This document shows, in pieces, positions 35,541 to 45,431 of a DNA stretch of 64,000 nucleotides; positions within the stretch are counted from its first letter, which is position 1; each line of letters opens with the position of its first letter. A model generated the notes under the pieces. The model did not search any database and was not told the origin of the DNA. It worked only from the letters and a program-made list of their open reading frames with translations. The stretch is taken from assembly GCA_947503265.1 (NCBI GenBank), contig CANNDC010000018.1, positions 1-64,000 of the forward strand, in the 5' to 3' direction. Source of the stretch: an uncultured Alteromonadaceae bacterium (GTDB taxonomy: Bacteria; Pseudomonadota; Gammaproteobacteria; Enterobacterales; Alteromonadaceae). The position numbers and the translations under genes were made by a program.

Positions 35541-37019
35541 CTAATCTAAATTAATGCCGAACACTAGATCTGCCAAAACATACATGCCTAGACAGGTAAT
35601 AAATATGGCGACAATGTTCAACATAAAGCCCGCTTTAATCATGTCAAACAATCGCATTTTGTCATAGCTAAAGACGATTGCATTAGGAGGAGTCGCGACA
35701 GGCATCATGAAAGCCATAGATGCAGCGACTGCGGCAGGAACTGCAAGAGTGCGCGGATCCAAGTCAAGTCCAATAGCAACCGCACCTAGAATCGGTAAAA
35801 AAGTCGCCGTAGAAGCTGTATTAGAGGTTATTTCCGTTAGATAAACGATAGCGACTACGACGGCAAGTATGAGCAACCAAGTTTGCACATCAAAACCAGA
35901 CACTTTACTGCCTATCCAAATAGCAAGTCCCGTATTATTAAACGCAAAAGACAGAGCTAAACCGCCGCCAAATAATAGTAAGATCCCCCAAGGCAATTCT
36001 TTTGCAACTTCCCAATCCAGGATGAACTTGCCAGCTTGCTTTGGAACTGGCCATGCAAACATTGCAAGTGCAGCAAGGAGCGCAATACTGGTATCGTTAA
36101 TGGGCAAACCAGTTAACTCTGCTAGAGGCTTGCGAAACACCCAACCCAAAGCAGCAAATAAAAATATACAGGCTACAACTTTCTCTGGTTTCGTAATCGA
36201 GCCTAGCTGCTTCAATTCCTCATTGATTAATGTATTGATATTACCAATGTTAAGTTGCCCAGTTGGAAAGATTAGTTTTGTTAATAGTACCCACGCGAGA
36301 GGCAGCATCAGCACAACAATTGGAATCCCAAACGTCATCCACGTAAAAAAATCGATTTTTATCCCATAACTTGACGATAAATAGCTCGCCAATAATGCAT
36401 TTGGTGGCGTGCCAATCAAAGTTCCAACGCCGCCAATGGTGCCGCTATATGCAATGCCCAACATGAGTGCCACACCAAAACTTCTCAGAACTTTTTCATC
36501 TTTGGTTTTTCGAGCGACAAAATCGATAACTGAAAGTGCTACTGCATACATCATAATGGTTGCTGATGTATTAGAAATCCACATTGAAAGAAATGCCGTT
36601 GCCAACATGAATCCGCCGATAACTTTTGTGGGGTTGGTCCCAACTAATGAAACAATTTTTAGCGCGATTCGCTTGTGCAACCCCCATTTTTGCATCGCTG
36701 AGGCCATCATAAAGCCGCCTAGAAACAAAAATATTATCGGGTTAGAGTATTGACTGGCCACATCCTTCATATCTCCAATACCAAGTAAAGGCATAAGGGG
36801 TATAGGTATCAGCGCGGTGACTGGAATAGGAACGGCTTCAGAAAGCCACCAAATTACCATCCAAAGAATTAGCGCTATGAGTGTCCAAGCTTCTTTGTCC
36901 ATTCCCGCTGGCTCGGGTATAAATAAGAATAGAAAAGCGACAATCGGGCCCAATAAGAGAGCAATCAGTTTAAAATTAGAGTGAGCTTTACCTTCTTGGT
37001 TTGGTCCTATTTCTTGCAA
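35541..37019 (-). CDS. SLC13/DASS family sodium-anion symporter
   Basis: A 492-residue inner-membrane protein of the divalent-anion:Na+ symporter family (SLC13), with about 11 hydrophobic segments. Both signature SNT motifs are present: ISNTSATIMMYA (about 150) and TSNTASTATFLP (about 400), plus MPVATPPNAIVFS near the end. Family substrates are succinate, other dicarboxylates, citrate or sulfate. It lies 197 bp upstream of the TonB receptor on the same strand and is divergent from the LysR gene, its likely regulator. Confidence 0.92.
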   Translation of the reverse strand: MQEIGPNQEGKAHSNFKLIALLLGPIVAFLFLFIPEPAGMDKEAWTLIALILWMVIWWLSEAVPIPVTALIPIPLMPLLGIGDMKDVASQYSNPIIFLFLGGFMMASAMQKWGLHKRIALKIVSLVGTNPTKVIGGFMLATAFLSMWISNTSATIMMYAVALSVIDFVARKTKDEKVLRSFGVALMLGIAYSGTIGGVGTLIGTPPNALLASYLSSSYGIKIDFFTWMTFGIPIVVLMLPLAWVLLTKLIFPTGQLNIGNINTLINEELKQLGSITKPEKVVACIFLFAALGWVFRKPLAELTGLPINDTSIALLAALAMFAWPVPKQAGKFILDWEVAKELPWGILLLFGGGLALSFAFNNTGLAIWIGSKVSGFDVQTWLLILAVVVAIVYLTEITSNTASTATFLPILGAVAIGLDLDPRTLAVPAAVAASMAFMMPVATPPNAIVFSYDKMRLFDMIKAGFMLNIVAIFITCLGMYVLADLVFGINLD

Positions 37020-37193
37020 ACTTTTTGTTTCCTCATATTGAGAACATTTGTTATCTAAAACATATGTATTGTTGCTTGAATTTTACCTAATACCAACTTA
37101 GTTGTTTTACCTTTTTTAACATTAACATTGATAAAGTCTGACTGATCAACTTTAATAATATTATTTACGATTAGTTAAATAAACTCGATAAGT

Positions 37194-38111
37194 ATGAAAG
37201 ATGGAAACACGAAATGTAGTGAATTACCTTTACCTAAAGACCTGACGGTATTCCTCGCTGTCACAAGGAAGCTCAGCTTTGCCGCCGCTGCTGAAGAACT
37301 TGGCCAATCTCCGGCATATATAAGTAAGCGGATAGGTATTTTGGAGTCAACACTTAAAACAAGGCTGTTCCACAGAAGCACTCGTAAAATTGTTTTAACA
37401 GATGATGGAGAAAGAACACAACGCTGGGCAATGCGAATTTTAGCAGATATAGATGACATGGTAGATGACTTGACGGACGCCCAACATATACCGAGAGGAC
37501 ATTTACATATTTGTACAAGTATTGGGTTTGGTCGAAAACATGTAGCTCCTGCAATTGCAAAGCTGTCTGAACAATTTTCTGAACTTGAAGTTAGATTGGA
37601 AGTGTTTGACAGAGCGGTAGATATTATTCAGGAGGGGTTTGATTTAGAAGTACGTGTTGGCGAAGATCTTCCTGAACAACATATTTGTAAAATGCTAAAA
37701 AGAAACAAGCGTATTCTTTGCGCTTCTCCAAAGTATCTAAAAGAATGTGGTACGCCGACGGAATTAGAAGATCTTTCTGCACATGATTGTTTAGTTTTAA
37801 AAGAGCGAAATTCTCCCTTCGGGATTTGGCATTTTGATGGTTCCGGCAAAGAAATTTCGTTACCGATTAGCGGGCATTTGTCTAGTAACCACGGAGAAAT
37901 AGTTCTGCAATGGGCGATGCAAGGTAGAGGCATAGTCATGCGTTCTTTGTGGGATGTTAAGTCTCTATTGGATTCAGGTGATATGGTACAAGTGCTACCA
38001 AGGTATACACAAGAAGCTAATATCTGGGCGGTGTACCCTACTCGTCTTTCCCATTCAGCAAAACTGAGAGAATGTGTAAAATTCTTAGAAAATTATTTAA
38101 GGGACGTTTGA
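37194..38111 (+). CDS. LysR-type transcriptional regulator
   Basis: A 305-residue LTTR. The N-terminal winged helix-turn-helix (about 12-75, LTVFLAVTRKLSFAAAAEELGQSPAYISKRIG) is followed by a LysR substrate-binding domain to the end. It is divergent from the SLC13 gene with a 174-bp spacer, the usual arrangement for a regulator of its neighbour. It probably senses a metabolite of the SLC13/TonB-receptor/leuCD pathway; the effector is unknown. Confidence 0.93.
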   Translation: MKDGNTKCSELPLPKDLTVFLAVTRKLSFAAAAEELGQSPAYISKRIGILESTLKTRLFHRSTRKIVLTDDGERTQRWAMRILADIDDMVDDLTDAQHIPRGHLHICTSIGFGRKHVAPAIAKLSEQFSELEVRLEVFDRAVDIIQEGFDLEVRVGEDLPEQHICKMLKRNKRILCASPKYLKECGTPTELEDLSAHDCLVLKERNSPFGIWHFDGSGKEISLPISGHLSSNHGEIVLQWAMQGRGIVMRSLWDVKSLLDSGDMVQVLPRYTQEANIWAVYPTRLSHSAKLRECVKFLENYLRDV

Positions 38112-38297
38112 TTCTCCAACATAGTAGATGTTCTAAATTTCCTTCTGAAATGCCCGTTAGCCTGATATTGGGTTAGCCATTTATTGGCGATAACACAAGT
38201 ATCATTTCAGCTAGTTGGCTATTAAGGGTGTATTTGGTTGTCATCTGCATTATATTTAACATGGTAATTTTAAATATAATTAAGTTGAAGAGTTTTC

Positions 38298-40247
38298 ATG
38301 CGATTGACCATCCTTAAATTTGCAATCTCTTTCCCTTTGCTTGTTGTCGTAGCTTGCTCATCTTTCTACTTATGTGCAAAACAACCTAATGTTGTTTTGA
38401 TTATGGCGGATGACCTAGGTTTTGAGGCGGTAGAGAGTTATGGAGGTCGCAGTTATAAACCCCCCAATCTGACTCGTCTAGCACAACATGGGGTGCAATT
38501 TAACTATGCCTTCGCTACTCCTTTATGCACCAATACCCGCACTCAACTAATGACAGGTAAATACCAAAATAGAAACTGGCTTGCATTTGGGTTATTAGAT
38601 CCGAAAGAAACAACCTTTGGGCATCTGATGCAAGAAGCAGGTTATAACACTGCAATGGCTGGGAAATGGCAGCTGCAAAGCTATGATAACCCGGATTATC
38701 CCGGTGCGGAAAGACGCCGAGGCAGAGGTATGCGCGTAGAACAAGCTGGATTTGATGAGTACAGTTTATATCACGTAGAAGATACGGAAACTAAGGGTAA
38801 TCGCTATTCAGACCCGAAAATATATCAAAATGGACACTACTTAAAAAATACACAAGGAAAGTATGGACCAGATATTTGGTATGAATTTCTAGCCGATTAC
38901 ATGCAGCGTAAAAAGGACGATACTAAACCATTCTTTGTTTATTACGCAATGGCCCTACCTCACGCTCCTTTCAAACCGACTCCCAATAGCAGTGAGTGGT
39001 CGCAACCAGAAAAACGGCATACTAAAGACTTAAAATATTTTAAAGACATGGTTGAATATGGAGATTTAATCGTCGGTAAGCTAATTGATAAAATCGACCA
39101 ATTAGGAATAAGAGAGAATACGATTATTATTTTCTACAGTGATAATGGATCTCAATGGAATATGCTATCTGATTTAAATGGTACCTTAGTCCAAGGAGGA
39201 AAGGGATTAATGACTGATCTGGGCACTCGTGTTCCAATGTACGTAAGTTGGAAAGGCAAAACTCCTGAAGGCAGGATTAGCCATGACTTGATAGATTCAA
39301 CGGATTTTCTCCCCACCCTATTAGACATCGCTGGAAGACCAGAATTAGCAGCCAGAGAAAAGCCAGATGGCGTCAGCTTTTTTCCTCAAATTAAAGGACA
39401 AACCGGAAAGACGCGAGAAAGCATTTATATGCATCAAGAAACTCGCCCTGGTCAACAAAAAGAGCGCTTCTCTTTAGAGCGTTTTGCTCGAAATCAACGG
39501 TATAAATTGTATCAAGACGGTCGCTTGTACGAACCATCAACGGATATCTATGAAGAAAACCCTGTGATGCCTGAGAAGGACTCTGCCTCTACAAATGCAG
39601 TAAGGGTGAAACTACAAGCCGTTTTAGATTCAATGAAACCCTATCCCATGTATGACCCAAAAGACGTCCCTCGCGCTGCTGCTGAATTGATTTACAAGGA
39701 GAAATTTTTATTTGATGACTTTACCGCGTGCATTGTAATGGAAGCTGAAGAAGTCGCTTACCCCAGAGATGAGTCTTGGCTGAAGCAAAATAAAATTCCA
39801 GGTTTTACTGGCACAGGTTATATAAGAGCGTTGCGAGACCAATTAGAGTCACCCGAAAAGGGAAAAATGCGATTTGGATTAAACATTGCCTCACCCGGCA
39901 AATGGCTAATTGATATCCGCCACCGTCATGACCATCACGATTTAAATAGAGAAAATGGTTTCTGGATGAAGATTGGCGATGGTGATTGGAAAGCTTATCG
40001 TTCAAAGACTAATACTATCGCTACAGGGTGGGAATTTGGAATACAAGATAAAATGTCTACGCCTGATAAAACGGTCATATCTGCTGAATTTAGAGCAGGA
40101 AAGCAGTATGTCTGGATTGCACCTATGTACGAAAATTTTAAAATAGATAGGATAGTTGCCTATCGTAGTCATCGCGAAGCTTGCGCTAAGGATATTAACA
40201 CTCCACAAGCAGGTTACCACCCTTGGTTTAATTACAACTCTAACTAA
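38298..40247 (+). CDS. Sulfatase with C-terminal carbohydrate-binding-like domain
   Basis: A 649-residue exported sulfatase (alkaline phosphatase superfamily). An N-terminal signal (about 1-26) precedes the core (about 28-470), with metal Asps in IMADDLG and a formylglycine candidate Cys77 in PLCTNTRTQLMTGK. The core reads C-T-N-T-R instead of the usual C-x-P/A-x-R. Metal-site FYSDNGS near 275 is intact. The last ~170 residues (CIVMEAEEVAYP...GFTGTGYIRAL) look like a CBM6/CBM35-type glycan-binding sandwich. Together this suggests action on a sulfated polysaccharide. Cys77 needs conversion by a sulfatase-maturing enzyme not seen here. Confidence 0.87.
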   Translation: MRLTILKFAISFPLLVVVACSSFYLCAKQPNVVLIMADDLGFEAVESYGGRSYKPPNLTRLAQHGVQFNYAFATPLCTNTRTQLMTGKYQNRNWLAFGLLDPKETTFGHLMQEAGYNTAMAGKWQLQSYDNPDYPGAERRRGRGMRVEQAGFDEYSLYHVEDTETKGNRYSDPKIYQNGHYLKNTQGKYGPDIWYEFLADYMQRKKDDTKPFFVYYAMALPHAPFKPTPNSSEWSQPEKRHTKDLKYFKDMVEYGDLIVGKLIDKIDQLGIRENTIIIFYSDNGSQWNMLSDLNGTLVQGGKGLMTDLGTRVPMYVSWKGKTPEGRISHDLIDSTDFLPTLLDIAGRPELAAREKPDGVSFFPQIKGQTGKTRESIYMHQETRPGQQKERFSLERFARNQRYKLYQDGRLYEPSTDIYEENPVMPEKDSASTNAVRVKLQAVLDSMKPYPMYDPKDVPRAAAELIYKEKFLFDDFTACIVMEAEEVAYPRDESWLKQNKIPGFTGTGYIRALRDQLESPEKGKMRFGLNIASPGKWLIDIRHRHDHHDLNRENGFWMKIGDGDWKAYRSKTNTIATGWEFGIQDKMSTPDKTVISAEFRAGKQYVWIAPMYENFKIDRIVAYRSHREACAKDINTPQAGYHPWFNYNSN

Positions 40248-40714
40248 CACTTTGAAATTACTTTAAAAAGTAATCTGATATAGTTAAACAGCTTTCAGTT
40301 TTTCTGACATATCTAAACCAAAATTTAGCTTAATTAAAGCCACTTATGTGAGCTCTACTTCATAAACAATTTGACTGAACTTAAATCGTATTGTTTGCCC
40401 TATTTGTATAAACAGCTGGAATGCACAGCTGTAATAAACACCAAGGCGGTGAACATTTGTGATGAACAACTGGGATGAATACCTTGATAAGGCATTTTCT
40501 GGATGGCGTATAGTTCTGAAAAAATGAGCAAGCTTTCAACGAGGGGTGTTGTAAAAAAGGGACAGTGCAATAGACTGCTATCTACTGCTAGCTACTATAG
40601 GTATCTAATCAAGAAACCAAATATGTCGGTCGGACTTTGGCCTAGAATGACTGAGATCTCTGTTCACAACTTGAGATCTCAATCCAGCATCTTAAAAGTA
40701 GCAATTACAGATAT
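40248..40714. other. 467-bp spacer between sulfatase and gyrB
   Basis: No convincing gene. It includes a 21-codon frame with MNNWDEYLDKAFSGW (ATG at 40463) and a 71-codon frame (40503-40718) with no recognisable protein features. The palindrome GAGATCTC occurs at 40653-40660 and again at 40673-40680, 20 bp apart. No terminator is evident for either flanking gene. Confidence 0.5.
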
Positions 40715-43135
40715 CTAAACATCTAAGTTCGCAACTTTTAGTGCATTCTCTTCTATAAACGCTCTTCTTGGCTCTACTTGATCACCCATTAACGTAGTGA
40801 ACAATAGATCTGCACCAATAGCATCTTCAATAGTCACTTGAAGCATACGGCGGTTAACCGGATCCATCGTTGTTTCCCACAACTGACTTGGGTTCATCTC
40901 CCCTAGCCCTTTGTATCGCTGAATGTATTGTCCGCGCTTCGATTCTGCCATTAACCAGTCAAGTGCAGTTACAAAATCGTCAACTTCCTTAGTTTTTTCA
41001 CCGCGCTTAACATATGCACCTTCTTCCATGATGCCATTTATAGACTGGTTAAGTTCTTTTATTTTGGTGTATTCAGTTGAGTCTATAAAGTCATAATCGA
41101 GTTTATACGCGGTATCAATACCGTGTTGTCTAAGAATAATATTGATGAAAAATCCTTGGCGTTCAACATCATCTTCAACAGAGTAACTGTATGTTGCACC
41201 GTCAGATTCATCTTCTGCGATTGCGTCAATGTAGTTTTTTGCAAACAGCTCTAATTTGGCTTTGTCTTTCATATCAGACAACTCCAAAATAACACTATAA
41301 ATCAGACGGTTAATCAAAACTTCGGGTATCAATCGGCTGATTCGAGTTATCATTTTTGATGCAACATGATACTGATTTACTAGGTTTTCTAATGACACAC
41401 CTGAAATTCCGGGTGCATCCGCATTTACATGGATTGAAGCACCATCTAATGCAATTGATGTAAGGTAGCTTGTAAGTGCTTCATCATCTTTAAGATATTG
41501 TTCTTGTTTACCTTTTTTGGTCTTATACAAAGGTGGTTGAGCAATATAGATATAGCCGCGCTCTAGTATTTCAGGCATTTGACGGTAGAAAAATGTCAGT
41601 AGTAGCGTTCGAATGTGGCTTCCATCTACGTCTGCATCTGTCATTATGATTATTTTGTGATAGCGCAATTTCTCAGGGTCATACTCATCCCTACCAATTC
41701 CGCAACCTAAGGCTGTAATCAAAGTTGCCACTTCTTGAGAAGATAGCATCTTATCAAAACGTGCTTTTTCTACGTTTAAGATTTTTCCTTTCAAGGGTAG
41801 TATTGCTTGGTTTTTACGGTTTCTACCTTGTTTGGCAGACCCCCCAGCAGAATCACCCTCCACTATATAAAGCTCTGAATTTGCAGGATCTTTCTCTTGG
41901 CAATCCGCTAATTTACCCGGAAGACCAGCTAAATCTAAAGCGCCCTTACGTCGAGTCATTTCCCGTGCTTTTCTTGCGGCTTCTCGAGCGCGAGCGGCAT
42001 CGATAATCTTACCAACAATAATTTTACTTTCTGTTGGGTTTTCTAATAGAAAATCGGTCAACTGCTCACCCATGGTTGTTTCAACCGCAGGTTTTACTTC
42101 AGAAGACACAAGTTTGTCTTTTGTTTGAGACGAGAACTTAGGATCAGGCACCTTAACCGATATTACAGCGGTTAAGCCTTCTCTGGCATCATCACCACTG
42201 GCATTGGTTTTAGCCTTTTTGTTCAGGCCTTCTTTTTCCATATAGTTGTTGAGCGTTCTAGTAAGCGCCGCTCTAAAACCCGCTAGATGGCTACCACCAT
42301 CTCTCTGAGGAATATTATTGGTAAAACAAAATACGTTTTCGTTGAAACTATCGTTCCATTGCATCGCGACTTCAACAGTAATTCCGTCATCTTTTTCAAC
42401 TTGGAAATGGAATATTTTCGAGTGAACAGCGGTTTTGGCTCTATTCAAGTATTCAACGAAGGCTTGGATTCCGCCGTCATACTTAAAGTGATCATTCTTA
42501 CCATCTCTGTCATCAGTTAACTTGATTGATATACCGGAATTTAGAAAACTAAGTTCTCTCAAGCGTTTTGCTAAAATATCGTAGTGATATTCAACGTTGG
42601 TGAAGGTAGTTTCAGCGGGCCAGAAACGAATCATTGTGCCAGTGTCATCAGTTTTGCCAACTTCTCCAAGTGGCGCTTGGGGAACGCCATCCGAATACTC
42701 TTGTTCGAAAACAGCACCAGCTCGCTTAATTCGTAGTGTTAATTTTTTGGAAAGTGCATTTACTACAGAAACGCCAACACCATGTAATCCGCCAGATACC
42801 TTGTACGAGTTATCATCGAATTTACCACCAGCATGCAGTACAGTCATTATGACTTCTGCAGCGGAAACGCCCTCTTCAGGATGCAATTCTGTTGGTATCC
42901 CACGACCGTTATCGCTTACAGAAACTGAACCATCGGTATGAATTTTTACATTAATTTCGGAACAATGACCTGCTAGAGCCTCGTCAATTGAGTTATCAAC
43001 CACTTCAAAAACCATGTGGTGAAGACCCGTACCATCATCAGTATCACCAATGTACATCCCAGGTCTTTTTCTTACTGCGTCTAGTCCTTTTAGGACTTTA
43101 ATACTAGACGAATCGTAAGTATTCTCTTCTGCCAT
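40715..43135 (-). CDS. gyrB: DNA gyrase subunit B
   Basis: An 806-residue GyrB, the ATPase and TOPRIM subunit of DNA gyrase. The GHKL ATPase domain shows VVDNSIDEALAGHC and GRGIPTELHPEEG, then GGLHGVG. The TOPRIM part has EGDSAGGSAKQGR and the metal triad DADVDGSH. The C-terminus has YKGLGEMNPSQLWETTMDP. I use the ATG at 43135 (MAEENTYDSSS) because AGGAG lies 10 nt upstream; the frame extends to a GTG at 43153 inside recF. Last gene of dnaA-dnaN-recF-gyrB. Confidence 0.98.
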   Translation of the reverse strand: MAEENTYDSSSIKVLKGLDAVRKRPGMYIGDTDDGTGLHHMVFEVVDNSIDEALAGHCSEINVKIHTDGSVSVSDNGRGIPTELHPEEGVSAAEVIMTVLHAGGKFDDNSYKVSGGLHGVGVSVVNALSKKLTLRIKRAGAVFEQEYSDGVPQAPLGEVGKTDDTGTMIRFWPAETTFTNVEYHYDILAKRLRELSFLNSGISIKLTDDRDGKNDHFKYDGGIQAFVEYLNRAKTAVHSKIFHFQVEKDDGITVEVAMQWNDSFNENVFCFTNNIPQRDGGSHLAGFRAALTRTLNNYMEKEGLNKKAKTNASGDDAREGLTAVISVKVPDPKFSSQTKDKLVSSEVKPAVETTMGEQLTDFLLENPTESKIIVGKIIDAARAREAARKAREMTRRKGALDLAGLPGKLADCQEKDPANSELYIVEGDSAGGSAKQGRNRKNQAILPLKGKILNVEKARFDKMLSSQEVATLITALGCGIGRDEYDPEKLRYHKIIIMTDADVDGSHIRTLLLTFFYRQMPEILERGYIYIAQPPLYKTKKGKQEQYLKDDEALTSYLTSIALDGASIHVNADAPGISGVSLENLVNQYHVASKMITRISRLIPEVLINRLIYSVILELSDMKDKAKLELFAKNYIDAIAEDESDGATYSYSVEDDVERQGFFINIILRQHGIDTAYKLDYDFIDSTEYTKIKELNQSINGIMEEGAYVKRGEKTKEVDDFVTALDWLMAESKRGQYIQRYKGLGEMNPSQLWETTMDPVNRRMLQVTIEDAIGADLLFTTLMGDQVEPRRAFIEENALKVANLDV

Positions 43136-43139
43136 TTGA

Positions 43140-44267
43140 TTAGTTCTCCTCACTCATACGGCCATGTTCCACGTGAAACATTTTCTTATTGTTATATTTA
43201 TTAATAAACTGCAATTGGTTTTTCTCAATAGCAGTTATAAAAAGCTGTGTATTACTTTCTAGCAATCTATCAATAAACGATTCTCTTTTTAAATCATCTA
43301 ACTCAGCACCAATATCATCGAGTAAAAAAATACATGATTTCTTAGTTTTAGAATTGAGATGTTGAATTTGAGCAAGCTGTAAACCTGCAACTAACATTCT
43401 CAATTGACCTCTCGAAAGCGATTCAGAAACATCAATTCCCTTATGACGTATAATCAAATCACCTTTGTGTGGTCCCACACTTAAATAACCATTTTTACTA
43501 TCTTTTTGGTGTTTATTTTCGATAGCTTGCTTAAGACCTAAGTCTTTATCCCATCCCCTATGATACGAGATTTCTATGCAAAACTCAGGTAGAAAATGAC
43601 TTAAATTGGCATTTATATGGGGTAAAATCGACTCTAGGAAGGATTTTCTGAAGTTAGACAGGGTTTCCCCTTCTAAAACCAATTGATTGTCCCAGAATTG
43701 CATTTGCGCCGTTAAATTTTGATCATTGGTGATTTGTATTTTCCGCAACAATGCATTCTTTTGTTTTAGTAGTTTTTGATAGTTTTGGGAGCATTTTATA
43801 AAAGATTGTTCCACGTGAAACAAACCCCAATCTAGGTACCTTCGTCTTAATGAAGGAGAACCAAGAATCAGATCTGAACTTTGTGGAGTAAATATTTGTA
43901 CTGGTATCTTAGAAACCAACTCAGACATCTTGTTTGTTTTATTTCCATTGATGCTTATTTGCAGGCTATCATCTCGATTTCTTAGCATTCCAATTTTGTT
44001 CACGTCCTTTTCAGAACTTTGACTAATACAAAAAATGCTAAAATTGTTTTCGTTATATTGAATAACATTTTTGTGTTTTGATGTTCTGAATGACCGCCCG
44101 AAACCTAAATAATGTAATGCTTCTAGAAAAGACGATTTTCCGCTGCCATTTTTTCCAATGATAAAATTGATGTTTTCTGAAGGATTTAATTCAACACTCT
44201 CTAGGTTTCGAAAGTGTTGAATTTGAATTTTACTTAGCTTCACTTTTTTAAAATGATTGGCTAACAA
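43140..44267 (-). CDS. recF: DNA replication and repair protein RecF
   Basis: A 375-residue SMC-like ATPase that loads RecA at gaps with RecO/RecR. Walker A FIIGKNGSGKSSFLEAL (about 36-50), the signature SLSRGQLRML and Walker B IFLLDDIGAELD are visible. The frame starts at a TTG (44267); a GTG at 44243 (MKLSKIQ) is an alternative, and neither has a good Shine-Dalgarno. Two 16-bp parS sites lie inside the coding sequence and both encode the FHVE tetrapeptide. The 3' end lies 4 bp before gyrB. Confidence 0.95.
   Translation of the reverse strand: MLANHFKKVKLSKIQIQHFRNLESVELNPSENINFIIGKNGSGKSSFLEALHYLGFGRSFRTSKHKNVIQYNENNFSIFCISQSSEKDVNKIGMLRNRDDSLQISINGNKTNKMSELVSKIPVQIFTPQSSDLILGSPSLRRRYLDWGLFHVEQSFIKCSQNYQKLLKQKNALLRKIQITNDQNLTAQMQFWDNQLVLEGETLSNFRKSFLESILPHINANLSHFLPEFCIEISYHRGWDKDLGLKQAIENKHQKDSKNGYLSVGPHKGDLIIRHKGIDVSESLSRGQLRMLVAGLQLAQIQHLNSKTKKSCIFLLDDIGAELDDLKRESFIDRLLESNTQLFITAIEKNQLQFINKYNNKKMFHVEHGRMSEEN
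43165..43180. other. parS site 1 (ParB-binding)
   Basis: TGTTCCACGTGAAACA, one base from the perfect palindromic parS TGTTTCACGTGAAACA. It lies in the last codons of recF, reading MFHVEHG on the minus strand. parA and parB are encoded at 58292-59983. Confidence 0.92.
43807..43822. other. parS site 2 (ParB-binding)
   Basis: The same 16-mer, TGTTCCACGTGAAACA, in the same orientation, 642 bp from site 1. It is inside recF, encoding LFHVEQS. The identical 16-mer twice within one gene is not expected by chance. Confidence 0.92.
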
Positions 44268-44305
44268 TGATGGCCATGAGCCTCTTAGGAAATTTAATAA
44301 TATCC

Positions 44306-45409
44306 CTAGAGCCTCATTGGCATAATAACATAGAGCGCAGAATCATCTGCGGCATCTTCAATTAGTGCGCTGCTATTAGAATCAGCTAATGAAATTTTAA
44401 CGTTTTCAGATTGCAAAGAATTAAACACATCAATCAAGTAAGCGACATTAAATCCTATTTCTAAATCATCCCCTTGATAATCTATATCGACAACTTCTTC
44501 CGCTTCTTCTTGCTCAGGGTTGTTTGCTGTTATCTTTAACTCACCTGAGGACAAATTAAGGCGTACACCTTTGAATTTCTCGTTAGATAAAATGGAGGCT
44601 CTAGAGAAAGCATGCTTAAGTAAATCTTTACTTGCTTCTATGACCTTGTCGCCATCTTTAGGGAGAACACGTCTGTAGTCTGGGAATCTTCCATCAACTA
44701 ATTTACTTGTGAAGATAAAATCAGTTGAGAAAACCCGAATGTGATTTGAGCCAAGTTGGATCTTAACTAACTTATCATCTGCTTCAATCAGACGTGTAAT
44801 CTCAGAGACGCCCTTTCTTGGAATAATTACTTGTCTTGTAGGTAATGCAGAAGCAGTGTACTCCATACGACACAGTGCTAATCTGTGTCCATCGGTAGCA
44901 ACCGTTCTGATTAGGTTTTCTTCAGTTTCAAGACTCATGCCGTTTAAATAATATCTCACGTCTTGTTGAGCCATTGAAAACTGAGTGCTATCTATAAGGT
45001 GTTTTAAATCAGCACGAGAGATTTCGAATTCTGTTTCCCCTTCCCAATCCTCGAGATTTGGGTAATCTGCGGCGGACAAAGTCGATAATGAATAGCGGCT
45101 GCGACCTGAACGAATCAAAGCCTTACTACCATCTACTTCAAACTTAATCTCACTTTCTTCAGACAGTCCCCGAATAATATCGAACAGCTTTTTCGCTGGT
45201 ACGGTAATTTCACCTTCATCAAACTCACCGGTAAGGGTCACATTTGAAATCAATTCTACTTCAAGATCTGTCCCAGTTAGCCAAAGAGAACTATCGCTAA
45301 CTTTTATAAGTACATTACTTAAAATGGGTAAGGTATGGCGTCTTTCTACTGCGCCTGAAACTAACTGAAGAGGTTGTAAAAAGTTTTCCCTGCTTATGGT
45401 GAATTTCAT
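44306..45409 (-). CDS. dnaN: DNA polymerase III beta sliding clamp
   Basis: A 367-residue beta clamp of three similar domains, starting MKFTISRENFLQPLQLVSGAVERR and ending in the conserved YVIMPMRL. It keeps DNA polymerase III on the template. The gene is 22 bp from dnaA and 38 bp before recF, the usual origin-proximal operon. Confidence 0.98.
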   Translation of the reverse strand: MKFTISRENFLQPLQLVSGAVERRHTLPILSNVLIKVSDSSLWLTGTDLEVELISNVTLTGEFDEGEITVPAKKLFDIIRGLSEESEIKFEVDGSKALIRSGRSRYSLSTLSAADYPNLEDWEGETEFEISRADLKHLIDSTQFSMAQQDVRYYLNGMSLETEENLIRTVATDGHRLALCRMEYTASALPTRQVIIPRKGVSEITRLIEADDKLVKIQLGSNHIRVFSTDFIFTSKLVDGRFPDYRRVLPKDGDKVIEASKDLLKHAFSRASILSNEKFKGVRLNLSSGELKITANNPEQEEAEEVVDIDYQGDDLEIGFNVAYLIDVFNSLQSENVKISLADSNSSALIEDAADDSALYVIMPMRL

Positions 45410-45431
45410 CTAAGTCACTCGTGATTTATTA

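Noticed and set aside
38298..38376. Sulfatase as a lipoprotein (VVAC at residues 17-20)
   Set aside because: The Cys is inside the hydrophobic segment and a second hydrophobic stretch follows, so an ordinary signal peptide is as likely.
40463..40528. 21-codon ORF MNNWDEYLDKAFSGW in the sulfatase/gyrB spacer
   Set aside because: Looks protein-like but is too short and no family is recognised; kept only as a note in the spacer entry.
40503..40718. 71-codon plus-strand ORF before gyrB
   Set aside because: No recognisable domain or composition signal; amino acid make-up looks random.
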